Assembly (NCBI GenBank): GCA_017429985.1
Contig: JAFRNW010000042.1
Location: 1 to 64,000, forward strand
DNA from: Clostridia bacterium
GTDB lineage: Bacteria > Bacillota > Clostridia > Christensenellales > CAG-138
Reading direction: 5' to 3'
Length of the DNA stretch: 64,000 nt
The translations under genes and the position numbers were made by a program. Below are positions 7,798-15,178 of this stretch, one piece after another. How positions within the stretch are numbered: the stretch's first letter is position 1; every line of letters starts with the position of its first letter. A model generated the notes under the pieces. That model made no database searches and was not told the DNA's origin. It saw only the letters and a list, made by a program, of their open reading frames with translations.

Positions 7798-8426
7798 GGA
7801 TATCTGGCTCCCCTGACGATCCGGAATCTGTTCAGCGGAAATACAACTGCGCGCACCTTGCCGACCACTTTTGACATCGGAATGCAGCCGACGGACTCAT
7901 TTCTGCTGTCCTTGCTCCCGTTCCTGTTATCGCCGATCACAAAAACCTCTCTGTTTCCTACCGTTGTTCCGCTGTAATCATCATAAATTTCATCATTCCA
8001 GTATTCTGTTTCGTCCAGCGGCACACCGTTGATCAGCACGCGCCCGTCTGAAACGCTGACATATTCACCCGGAAGACCGATTACCCGTTTTACGCAACTT
8101 TCCTTATAGCCCGGATAGTAACAGATAATGATGTCCCCTCTTTCCGGCATATCAAACCAGTAGGAGACTTTTTCCACAAACATATATTCATTATGAAGCA
8201 GCGTCGGAACCATGGAACTGCCCTCAACGCGGACCGGCTCGAAGATATAGCACCGGATCGCCAGCGCAATCATGATAACCAGGAGAAAATAAACACCCGC
8301 ATCGATGGCCCTCCAGGCTTTCGTCCCCTTCTGCGCGTATATCTCATCTTCCGCCATATTGCGGAGAATTCTGTATTGTTTTGCCGTAAACTGTTTAAAT
8401 CGTATCATTGGCTTCCGGTTCCGCAT
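7794..8426 (-). CDS. lepB: Signal peptidase I (first copy)
   Basis: This 210-residue type I signal peptidase has a cytoplasmic N-terminus, one membrane anchor (about residues 46-63), the catalytic VEGSSMVPTL Ser and the CVKRVIGLPGEYV Lys box, and VFVIGDNRNGSKDSR. The start is uncertain: ATG 8426 has AGGA directly adjacent, whereas ATG 8408 (MIRFKQF) has GGAAGCCA at better spacing. It overlaps the 3' end of the DUF951 gene and the start of the second signal peptidase, in a four-gene reverse operon. Confidence 0.94.
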   Translation of the reverse strand: MRNRKPMIRFKQFTAKQYRILRNMAEDEIYAQKGTKAWRAIDAGVYFLLVIMIALAIRCYIFEPVRVEGSSMVPTLLHNEYMFVEKVSYWFDMPERGDIIICYYPGYKESCVKRVIGLPGEYVSVSDGRVLINGVPLDETEYWNDEIYDDYSGTTVGNREVFVIGDNRNGSKDSRNESVGCIPMSKVVGKVRAVVFPLNRFRIVRGARYP

Positions 8427-8625
8427 TCCTGCCCGGTTCGGAATGTGCGATCACTTTTTTGCATGAACGCACAAAATCCGTACGGTCCATCATGACAATA
8501 CGGTTGCAGGAATTACATTTTATTTTAATATCCGCTCCGACGCGGATGATCGTCCATGAGTTTGTTCCGCAGGCATGTGGCTTTTTCATCATCACCACAT
8601 CACGCAGCTCAAAGATCTCCGTCAT
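8395..8625 (-). CDS. DUF951 family protein
   Basis: This 76-residue protein matches the small DUF951 family of Bacillota: EIFELRDVVMMKKPHACGTNSWTI, then VGADIKIKCNSCNRIVMMDR. Three cysteines, two of them in CxxC, suggest metal or nucleic-acid binding, but function is unknown. RBS AGAGGAAG supports ATG 8625. The start overlaps the alpha/beta hydrolase gene by 17 bases and the end overlaps the signal peptidase gene by up to 32 bases. It is often found near the origin in Bacillota. Confidence 0.9.
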   Translation of the reverse strand: MTEIFELRDVVMMKKPHACGTNSWTIIRVGADIKIKCNSCNRIVMMDRTDFVRSCKKVIAHSEPGRNAEPEANDTI

Positions 8626-9709
8626 TTGCTTCCTCTGCAGAAGGAGCGCTCTGCTCCGGCTCTTCTTCCTCAGCGGCCGGATCCGCTTCTTCTTTGATTT
8701 CTATCTCCGTATCCAATTCGTCTTCCTGCTCGTACTCGGTCTGTTCAGGCTCCAGGTCTTCCGCGCCGGGTACCTCCTGTTCTCTTGTGTCCTTGTCATA
8801 GGAAAAATACTGCGGAGGATAGTATCCGTACGTTGCGGAAGGAATATAGCTCAGGATCACCTGATACAGTTTTTCGGGCGTATCCTCCTGTACGATATGG
8901 CCGGAATTCCTTACCAGAAAATATCTCCCGTTCTGCAGAATGCTCTGATAAAAAACACTGTTGTTCGGCAGATGCCATTTATCCTCTTTCCCCCAGAGCA
9001 GCAGGATCTCATGATCCGTTTCTTTCAGCTGGTCTGTTACAAAACGAAGATCAAAATTCTGAACCGCATACATCAGCGCTTCCCGCGTATACCCGTCAGA
9101 CAGCGGTTCATAGTATTGATTCACCACACGGTCATCGATAGCCGTCTGATCATAAAAACATTCCTGAAGGCATTTTTTAACATCTCCGAAGGAAAACAGA
9201 TTTCTGGTGAATACCGCCTTGATCGGGCTTTTCATGCTTCTGATCAGGGATGGCATCTGTTTGGATATGCCTCCGGGAGATATGGCGATGCAGTTCGCAA
9301 CATAGTCCGGAAACATGGTCAGAAGCCGGAGCATATACATTGCGCCTGTTGAAAAACCGATCATATGCGCGGAAATGATTTCCTTTTCATCGAGGAAAAG
9401 CTTGATCGCTTCCGCCATTTCGTCCATGGAATAGCAGAAGTATTCCGGCCTGTCTGAATAACCGTGTCCCGGAAGATCAATGGCAATTACCCGATAGCTT
9501 TCCGACAGCTCCGCGAACAGATTTCTCCATGTATACAGGGACTGCCCGAGACCGTGAATCAGAAGCAGCGGTTCGCCGATCCCCGCCTCCAGATAATGGA
9601 TACGGATCTGTTCCTCGGGTCTTTTGTCCCCTTCCGGCATAATAATATCAATATAATCTCCAACCTGTCTGGAATTCACAAACAGTTTTCCGCTTAAGGT
9701 TTCTTCCAT
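8609..9709 (-). CDS. Alpha/beta hydrolase
   Basis: This 366-residue alpha/beta-hydrolase-fold protein is cytoplasmic, with no signal peptide. Seen are LLLIHGLGQSLYTWRNL (oxyanion HG), VIAIDLPGHGYSDRP, IGFSTGAMYMLRL (nucleophile elbow GFSTG, serine in the canonical place), LLWGKEDKWH with the acidic residue, and GHIVQEDTPEKL with the catalytic His. A strongly acidic tail (about residues 310-366, Glu/Asp-rich) is unusual for the family and may mediate contacts. AGGGAGAAG lies before the ATG. It is the first gene of the operon with DUF951 and two signal peptidases. Substrate unknown. Confidence 0.87.
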   Translation of the reverse strand: MEETLSGKLFVNSRQVGDYIDIIMPEGDKRPEEQIRIHYLEAGIGEPLLLIHGLGQSLYTWRNLFAELSESYRVIAIDLPGHGYSDRPEYFCYSMDEMAEAIKLFLDEKEIISAHMIGFSTGAMYMLRLLTMFPDYVANCIAISPGGISKQMPSLIRSMKSPIKAVFTRNLFSFGDVKKCLQECFYDQTAIDDRVVNQYYEPLSDGYTREALMYAVQNFDLRFVTDQLKETDHEILLLWGKEDKWHLPNNSVFYQSILQNGRYFLVRNSGHIVQEDTPEKLYQVILSYIPSATYGYYPPQYFSYDKDTREQEVPGAEDLEPEQTEYEQEDELDTEIEIKEEADPAAEEEEPEQSAPSAEEANDGDL

Positions 9710-9748
9710 ATTCTTCTCCCTTATCTGAGATTATAGTTTTTCATATAT

Positions 9749-9777
9749 ATTGTATTGACCGCCTTTGTTAATTGCAA
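9749..9777 (-). promoter_or_regulatory. Promoter of the hydrolase-DUF951-signal peptidase operon
   Basis: On the reverse strand TTGCAA (9772-9777), a 17-base spacer and TACAAT (9749-9754) lie about 40 bases before ATG 9709. Confidence 0.6.
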
Positions 9778-9921
9778 CGAACTGGCAGATGTTGTAACAG
9801 ATTGTTAACCCTGTCTTCCAATTGGTTTTCTTGATCCTTTGTTTTGCTCGTCTCCAAAAATATGCGGTCAGCCTGTTTGCCGGTAGAAGACGGCGCCAGG
9901 CAGCACGGTATCGGAGCAATC

Positions 9922-9950
9922 TTGCAGAAAACCTCAATTTTTGATATGAT
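9922..9950 (+). promoter_or_regulatory. dnaA promoter
   Basis: TTGCAG (9922-9927), a 17-base spacer and TATGAT (9945-9950) with extended -10 TG lie 28 bases upstream of the dnaA ATG. I see no consensus DnaA box between 9710 and 9978, so autoregulation through boxes here is not evident. Confidence 0.68.
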
Positions 9951-9978
9951 AAGTTGATTAAATGGAGAGGTATCTTTT

Positions 9979-11295
9979 ATGGCGAACCTTAACGATGTTT
10001 GGAGTAACACCCGCGAAAACATCAGACCTCAAATGACCAATCTTAGCTTTCATGCCTGGATCGAGGGGATCGAGCCGCTGATTCTGAAGAACGGTATCCT
10101 GGTCCTTCAGATTCCAAGCAGAGATATATTGAAGACGCTGAACGATTTTTATTTTGATTATCTTGTTGAAGCCGCAAAAAAGGCCAGCGCAGAAGTAGAA
10201 AACGTTCTTCTGGTTCTTCCTGAAGACCGTGAAAAATATATCCAAAATGACAAGATTAAGACTGCGAACACGGATTACCCCTCTTTAAACCCCAAATATA
10301 CGTTTGACAGTTTCGTTGTCGGAGCATCAAACAGATTTCCGCATGCTGCGGCGCAGGCCGTTGCGCAGAATCCCGGAAAAGCATATAACCCTCTGTTTCT
10401 GTACGGCGGCGTCGGTCTTGGAAAAACGCACCTGATGCAGGCGATCGGTCATTATGTAAAAGAGAACCATCCGGATGCAAACGTGATATATGTAACAAGC
10501 GAAACGTTTACAAACGAGCTGATCAACGCCATTCAGCAGGATAAACGGCAGGAATTCAGGGACCGCTACAGAAATGTGGATCTTCTGATGATCGATGACG
10601 TGCAGTTTATCAGTAAAAGCCAGGCAACGCAGGAAGAATTCTTTAATACGTTCAACACGCTGCATAACGTCAACAAACAGATCGTTGTCAGTTCCGATCG
10701 TCCTCCTAAAGAAATTCCGAAGCTGGAAGAGCGTCTCTGCTCACGGTTTGAATGGGGATTGATCGCGGACATCCAGCCCCCTGATCTTGAAACAAGGATC
10801 GCGATTTTGCGAAACCGGGCAAGAACCAACAACCAGGATATCAGCGATGATATTCTGACATATATTGCGGAACATGTTTACAGTAATATCCGTGAACTGG
10901 AAGGCTGCATGACCCGTGTCATCGCATTCGCCCAGCTGCACAGAGAACCCTTGAATATGAAAATTGCGGTGGAAGCATTAAAAGATATTCTGCCTGAAAC
11001 AAAGGCAAGAGAGCTGACGCCGGAATACATCATGGAAACAGTGGCGGATTATTACTCCATTTCCGTCGATAACATGAAATCGAAGAGACAGGACAGACCC
11101 ATCGTCCTTCCGAGGCAGGTGGCCATGTTTCTCTGCCACGACCTATTAAACATGAAATATCTCCGCATCAGCAATCTGTTTGACCGGTCCGACCACACAA
11201 CAGCAATGAACGCATGCGAGAGGATCAATAAAATGATGTCCGAAGACGCCGCATTTGCATCGGATATCAACGACATCAAGTCAAAGCTGGGATAA
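9979..11295 (+). CDS. dnaA: Chromosomal replication initiator DnaA
   Basis: This 438-residue protein is a full DnaA. Domain I is about residues 1-90. The AAA+ domain starts near NPKYTFDSFVVGASNRFPHAAA, with Walker A GGVGLGKTH (about residues 143-151), Walker B LLMIDDVQF (about 203-211), sensor 1 and the FEWGLIADIQPPDLETR arginine-finger region. Domain IV ends with RQVAMFLCHDLLNMKYLRISNLFDRSDHTTAMNAC, the DnaA-box-binding helix-turn-helix signature. Domain II is very short, typical of Clostridia. RBS GGAGAGG precedes ATG 9979. DnaA boxes lie directly downstream before dnaN and, unusually, also near 1.1 kb. Confidence 0.99.
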   Translation: MANLNDVWSNTRENIRPQMTNLSFHAWIEGIEPLILKNGILVLQIPSRDILKTLNDFYFDYLVEAAKKASAEVENVLLVLPEDREKYIQNDKIKTANTDYPSLNPKYTFDSFVVGASNRFPHAAAQAVAQNPGKAYNPLFLYGGVGLGKTHLMQAIGHYVKENHPDANVIYVTSETFTNELINAIQQDKRQEFRDRYRNVDLLMIDDVQFISKSQATQEEFFNTFNTLHNVNKQIVVSSDRPPKEIPKLEERLCSRFEWGLIADIQPPDLETRIAILRNRARTNNQDISDDILTYIAEHVYSNIRELEGCMTRVIAFAQLHREPLNMKIAVEALKDILPETKARELTPEYIMETVADYYSISVDNMKSKRQDRPIVLPRQVAMFLCHDLLNMKYLRISNLFDRSDHTTAMNACERINKMMSEDAAFASDINDIKSKLG

Positions 11296-11535
11296 TTTTT
11301 CCACAGTTTTCCATTTTTTCACGTGGAAGATTATGGAAAAATGTTGATAATTAAAATTCTGTGGAAGTTTTTGGTGGTTCTCCACAGGAAAATCACTAAG
11401 ATTTGAACAGCGGTTATGATGGCAGAATCAGGGTTTTTGTCATGTTTCCACATTTTCCCTTTTTCTACTACAACTGCTACTGTTTTAATAATAAAAACGT
11501 ATCCATGATCTAATCATGATAAAAGGGGTGTTCTT
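11296..11535 (+). other. oriC: dnaA-dnaN intergenic region with DnaA boxes and DnaA-trio-like element
   Basis: DnaA-box-like 9-mers occur at 11297-11305 (TTTTCCACA), 11308-11316 (TTTTCCATT), 11360-11368 (reverse, ACTTCCACA), 11378-11386 (TTCTCCACA) and 11444-11452 (GTTTCCACA). The last is followed at 11465-11482 by CTACTACAACTGCTACTG, whose complement read 3' to 5' gives the ATG-type triplets of a DnaA-trio, and then by an AT-rich stretch (about 11483-11525). Box, trio and AT-rich order matches the basal unwinding element described for Bacillus subtilis. A degenerate parS-like 16-mer lies at 11315-11330. Origin function is inferred from these signals and position. Confidence 0.85.
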
Positions 11536-12636
11536 ATGATTTTTCATGTTAATTCCAGAGAATTGACCTCCGGCGTATTGTCGGTGGTAAAAGTTTTGCC
11601 TGTCAGAACGACGCTGGCCTGCCTTGAAGGAATCTTTTTTGAAGCAAAAAAAGATGGACTGCATCTGAAATGTTCTGATTTGATGCTCCAGAAGGAATGT
11701 ATCATTCCGAGTTTCGTTGAAGAAGAAGGAGCAGCGATCGTTCCTGGAAAGATCATTGCAGAATTTGTAAGAAAACTTCCGGAAGGGGACGTGACTTTTT
11801 CCATTACCGGAAAGGAAATCAACATTATATGCGGTCGCGTCAATACCGTACTTCAGCCTATGGAATATGAAGAGTTCCCTGAAATGAGATTTGACGGGGA
11901 TCATTTTTCCGTAAAGGTATCAAAAGAAGAATGCAGAGATTTGATTTCACAGACGGTTTTTGCCGCTGCTCTGGATGACAGTAAACCGATATTGACCGGC
12001 GCGCTCCTTGAAATTAACGATAATACGATCACGGCGGTAGCGACAGATGCCTATCAGTTCGCTATGAGAAAAATACAGATTGCGTCTACTGGAAAAGATG
12101 CGAGTTATGTCGTACCCAGCAAGGCGCTGAACGAGATTTCCCATATGATGTCGGAATCTCAGGAAAAGGAAGTTACGCTCGTATTTACCAGGACGCATGT
12201 TCGGGTTGATATCGGACATACCATATTAACGGCAAGATTATTGGACGGCGCCTATATCGATTATAAGAGAATTCTGCCGAAGGACCATAAACTGCGTGTA
12301 ATTCTTAACAGAAACGATTTTCTGGACAGCATTGACAGAGCGCAGCTCGTTGCACGGGAAGGCGGAAACAATATCATTCTGCATTTTACAAACAATATGG
12401 TGAAAATTTCCGCAAGCAGCTTTATCGGCGTTTTTGACGAGAATGTTGATGCCGTATGCAGCGGTGATGATATTGATATTGCCTTCAATCCGAAATACGT
12501 GATGAACGTATTGAAAAACGTGGAAGATGAAAAAATCTGCATAGATCTTTTATCCGGAGTAAGCCCGTGCGTGATTAAACCATTGCAGGGGGAAAAATAT
12601 TATTACCTGATTGTACCAGTAAGAATTTATGCCTAA
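11536..12636 (+). CDS. dnaN: DNA polymerase III beta subunit (sliding clamp)
   Basis: This 366-residue protein is the ring-forming clamp that tethers DNA polymerase to DNA. Three repeated domains can be seen: MIFHVNSRELTSGVLSVVKVLPVRTTLACLEGI at the N-terminus, the central VFAAALDDSKPILTGALLEI region, and the C-terminal domain ending in the conserved YYYLIVPVRIYA. RBS AAAGGGG precedes ATG 11536. Codon choice is more AT-rich than in the flanking genes, as is the local intergenic DNA. A lipoprotein gene follows after 19 bases, so the two may share a message. Confidence 0.98.
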   Translation: MIFHVNSRELTSGVLSVVKVLPVRTTLACLEGIFFEAKKDGLHLKCSDLMLQKECIIPSFVEEEGAAIVPGKIIAEFVRKLPEGDVTFSITGKEINIICGRVNTVLQPMEYEEFPEMRFDGDHFSVKVSKEECRDLISQTVFAAALDDSKPILTGALLEINDNTITAVATDAYQFAMRKIQIASTGKDASYVVPSKALNEISHMMSESQEKEVTLVFTRTHVRVDIGHTILTARLLDGAYIDYKRILPKDHKLRVILNRNDFLDSIDRAQLVAREGGNNIILHFTNNMVKISASSFIGVFDENVDAVCSGDDIDIAFNPKYVMNVLKNVEDEKICIDLLSGVSPCVIKPLQGEKYYYLIVPVRIYA

Positions 12637-12655
12637 TGAATTTGGAGGGAGAAAA

Positions 12656-13339
12656 ATGAAAAGAGCTATCGCAATTCTGTGCTGTTTATTGATGGTATTT
12701 GCCATTTTCGGCTGTTCGAAAAAAGCGGAGCCAGTGGAAGAAACGCCGGAGCCGACTGCGGAACCGACTGCAACGCCTGAAATTATTACGATTGAAACCC
12801 CGAAGCCTACTGCCACACCGGAACCCAAAAAAGTCGGAAACGACATGAAAGGAATTCTGATCAGCGACGCGGATGTGGATTCCGTCATGAATGATGATGT
12901 TGCAGAATGGGAAGGATATTCCGTCGTCACAAACGATGATCTTTCAGAGACTGTTTTCTATGTGATTCCTGAAGAAAACAGTGAAGACCTGAACAAAGCC
13001 ATCGGAAGCGTCATCATGTCGTATAATGAGAATACGGTTTCCAAAGTTGTCTGCAACGTGTTCACCGATCAATATAAAAACAATCCGGATGCATGTAAAA
13101 AGCTGTTTGACTATTTCAAAAACGATTTTGCTCTTTCTGTTATCGGAAATCTGACAGAAGAAACCTGGAAATCCATTTTGGATGAAATAGATATGGATTT
13201 CGATGTGGCTCTCCAGAGTGTTTCAGAAGAGAATCTGAATGAAACGGAAGAGCAGGTGCAGGCAGAAGGTGTTTCGAAAGGACAGTTTACTTATACCGTT
13301 GATACGAATGTAGTGTCCTTTAGTTATGATATTGTCTGA
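12656..13339 (+). CDS. Predicted lipoprotein of unknown function
   Basis: This 227-residue protein starts at ATG 12656 after GGAGGG; the frame is open further upstream to 12629, but that start lacks a binding site. It has a lipoprotein signal peptide with lipobox AIFGC (Cys at about residue 20) and a Pro/Thr/Glu-rich linker (about residues 25-60) before a roughly 165-residue folded domain I do not recognise. It would be lipidated by Lgt (encoded at 15179) and sit on the outer face of the membrane. It follows dnaN by 19 bases and ends before a strong terminator. A lipoprotein between dnaN and parA is not part of the usual origin order. Confidence 0.85.
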   Translation: MKRAIAILCCLLMVFAIFGCSKKAEPVEETPEPTAEPTATPEIITIETPKPTATPEPKKVGNDMKGILISDADVDSVMNDDVAEWEGYSVVTNDDLSETVFYVIPEENSEDLNKAIGSVIMSYNENTVSKVVCNVFTDQYKNNPDACKKLFDYFKNDFALSVIGNLTEETWKSILDEIDMDFDVALQSVSEENLNETEEQVQAEGVSKGQFTYTVDTNVVSFSYDIV

Positions 13340-13347
13340 CAATAATC

Positions 13348-13381
13348 AAATATAGCGGGGAGCGTTCCCCGCTATATTTTT
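13348..13381 (+). terminator. Strong intrinsic terminator after the dnaN-lipoprotein unit
   Basis: A 14-bp stem (13348-13361 with 13366-13379; core TAGCGGGGA and TCCCCGCTA), a 4-base loop and a T run abutting the first parS site separate dnaN transcription from parAB. Confidence 0.92.
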
Positions 13382-13396
13382 GTTTCACGTGAAACA
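13381..13396. promoter_or_regulatory. parS site 1
   Basis: The palindrome TGTTTCACGTGAAACA is a perfect match to the bacterial parS consensus bound by ParB. It abuts the terminator upstream of parA. Confidence 0.96.
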
Positions 13397-13413
13397 TAAT
13401 CAGCTGCAGATCA

Positions 13414-13442
13414 TTGCAAATGTTTCACGTGAAACATATAAT
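13414..13442 (+). promoter_or_regulatory. parAB promoter whose spacer is a parS site
   Basis: TTGCAA (13414-13419) and TATAAT (13437-13442) are separated by 17 bases, of which 16 (13421-13436) are parS site 2. ParB bound there should block RNA polymerase, so the operon is probably autoregulated. The start of transcription would be near 13449, with GGAGGA before ATG 13482. Confidence 0.75.
13421..13436. promoter_or_regulatory. parS site 2 (inside the parAB promoter)
   Basis: A second perfect TGTTTCACGTGAAACA, 40 bases from site 1 (centre to centre), lies exactly between the -35 and -10 hexamers of the parAB promoter. Confidence 0.96.
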
Positions 13443-13481
13443 GTCAGATACGCCGGATTATTAGGAAGCAACGGAGGAGTT

Positions 13482-14249
13482 ATGGCGAAAATCATTGCTA
13501 TTGCCAATCAGAAAGGCGGAGTCGGGAAAACAACCACTTCAATCAACTTATCTGCCTGTATCGCTGAAACGGGAAGAAACGTTTTGCTGATCGATGCGGA
13601 TCCTCAGGGTAATTCAACAAGCGGATTGGGAGTGGAAAAATCCGGTGACAAACTGTCTTTATATGATGTGATCATAAATGATACGGAATTACGCGATATC
13701 ATCAGAAAAACGATGATTTCGACATTGGATCTGGCTCCGTCGCATATTTCGCTTGCCGGAGCTGAGGTTGAGCTCGTTGGGAAAATGGCCAGGGAACAAG
13801 TGCTGAAAAAAGCCGTTTCCTCAGTAAAAGACCAATATGATTACATTTTTATCGATTGTCCTCCTTCTCTCGGCCTTCTGACATTGAATGCCCTAACGGC
13901 GGCGGATACGCTCCTTGTTCCGATTCAGTGCGAGTTTTATGCACTGGAAGGACTGTCGCAACTGATGAATACCGTCAAACTGGTCAGAAAAAACCTGAAC
14001 CCCAATCTGGATGTTGAAGGCGTTGTTCTGACGATGTTTGATGCGCGGACAAATCTTTCCATGCAGGTCGTGGAAGAGGTAAAGAAGTTTTTCAAAAACA
14101 AGGTGTATGAAACGATCATTCCCAGAAGTGTCAGACTGAGTGAAGCGCCATCCTTCGGTCTTCCTATTACGCATTATGCAAAAAACAGTACCGGAGCTTT
14201 TGCCTATCAGGCACTTGCTCAGGAAATGATCCATAAGGAGGAACTCTGA
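13482..14249 (+). CDS. parA: Chromosome partitioning ATPase ParA/Soj
   Basis: This 255-residue deviant-Walker ATPase starts at ATG 13482 behind ACGGAGGAG; the frame is open back to 13380, but that part is the parS region. Motifs are KGGVGKTTT (residues 11-19) with the signature Lys, LLIDADPQGNSTSGLG (Walker A'), YIFIDCPPSLGLLTLNAL (Walker B) and the switch region VLTMFDARTNLS. ParA binds DNA non-specifically and, with ParB-parS, moves or organises replicated origins and modulates DnaA. parB follows after one base. Three parS sites flank the pair. Confidence 0.98.
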   Translation: MAKIIAIANQKGGVGKTTTSINLSACIAETGRNVLLIDADPQGNSTSGLGVEKSGDKLSLYDVIINDTELRDIIRKTMISTLDLAPSHISLAGAEVELVGKMAREQVLKKAVSSVKDQYDYIFIDCPPSLGLLTLNALTAADTLLVPIQCEFYALEGLSQLMNTVKLVRKNLNPNLDVEGVVLTMFDARTNLSMQVVEEVKKFFKNKVYETIIPRSVRLSEAPSFGLPITHYAKNSTGAFAYQALAQEMIHKEEL

Positions 14250-14250
14250 T

Positions 14251-15111
14251 ATGGCTGCTGCAAAAAGAGGACTTGGAAGGGGACTGGACGCGCTTCTGGA
14301 CCCGCATGTAATGGATGATTCTGCAGAATCACAAAGTTCCGGAGTTACGGAAGTAGATATTCTGTCGATTGATACAAACCTTCACCAGCCACGAAAGAGT
14401 TTTTCTGAGGATTCTTTGAATGATCTGGCAGCGTCTATCAAAACGCACGGAATCGTTCAGCCGCTGATCGTCAGAAAAAACGGAGATCGATATCTTATCG
14501 TTGCGGGGGAAAGAAGATTCCGCGCTGCAAGGATTGCAAAACTGAAGAAAGTACCCGTAATGGTCGTTGATTATGACGAGAAAAAGATGCAGGAGATCTC
14601 TCTGATTGAAAACATACAGAGAGAAAACCTGAATCCCATTGAAGAAGCGAAGGCCATTCAGTCCCTGATGAAGGAATATGGACTGACACAGGAGGAGCTG
14701 TCGGAACGCCTGGGAAAAAGCAGGCCGGTCATAGCAAATTCTCTCCGGCTGCTGTCTTTGCCGGAAACAGTAACTAAACTGATTCAAAACGGAATCATTA
14801 CAGCAGGTCACGGGAGAGCCATCGCGGGTATCAGCGATTCGGCGATGCAGACGAAACTTGCCGAAGAAACCGTCAATCTCGGTTATTCCGTCAGAGCGCT
14901 TGAAAACAGAATTAAAAATCTGAATCATAAAAAGAAAAAAGAAGAGAAGCAGCCGTTGTCTTCCGACATGAAGCAGCTGGAAAAGATGTTCCGGGAAAGA
15001 ACAGGAACGAGGGTACATATCACCGGAACGGAAGAAAAAGGGAAAATCATCTTTGATTACGCATCGAAGGATCAGCTTCAGCAGGTATATGACTGCCTGA
15101 TAGGCGAATAG
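14251..15111 (+). CDS. parB: Chromosome partitioning protein ParB/Spo0J (CTPase, parS-binding)
   Basis: This 286-residue protein has the basic N-terminal KRGLGRGLDALL motif, the CTP-binding domain with HQPRKSF, GIVQPLIVRK and GERRFRAARIA, the ENIQRENLNPIEEA box, the helix-turn-helix (LTQEELSERLGKSRPVIANSLRLL) that reads parS, and a C-terminal dimer domain after a Lys-rich linker (about residues 225-235). RBS AAGGAGGAA overlaps the end of parA. ParB clamps onto parS and spreads by sliding. One parS lies directly after its stop codon. Confidence 0.98.
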   Translation: MAAAKRGLGRGLDALLDPHVMDDSAESQSSGVTEVDILSIDTNLHQPRKSFSEDSLNDLAASIKTHGIVQPLIVRKNGDRYLIVAGERRFRAARIAKLKKVPVMVVDYDEKKMQEISLIENIQRENLNPIEEAKAIQSLMKEYGLTQEELSERLGKSRPVIANSLRLLSLPETVTKLIQNGIITAGHGRAIAGISDSAMQTKLAEETVNLGYSVRALENRIKNLNHKKKKEEKQPLSSDMKQLEKMFRERTGTRVHITGTEEKGKIIFDYASKDQLQQVYDCLIGE

Positions 15112-15116
15112 AGAAT

Positions 15117-15132
15117 TGTTTCACGTGAAACA
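15117..15132. promoter_or_regulatory. parS site 3
   Basis: A third perfect TGTTTCACGTGAAACA lies 5 bases after the parB stop, immediately before a terminator. parAB is therefore bracketed by parS. Confidence 0.96.
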
Positions 15133-15166
15133 AAAAACGCAATCGGGAAACCGACTGCGTTTTTTC
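15133..15166. terminator. Bidirectional terminator between parB and lgt
   Basis: AAAAACGCA...CGG (15133-15146) pairs with CCG...TGCGTTTTT (15151-15165) around a GAAA loop with one mismatch. A and T runs on the two sides let it serve parB (forward) and lgt (reverse, stop at 15179). Confidence 0.87.
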
Positions 15167-15178
15167 GTTCTTCTTCTG

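Noticed and set aside
13380..13481. N-terminal extension of ParA through the parS region
   Set aside because: The open frame arises because parS is read as codons. GGAGGAG sits before ATG 13482, where family members start.
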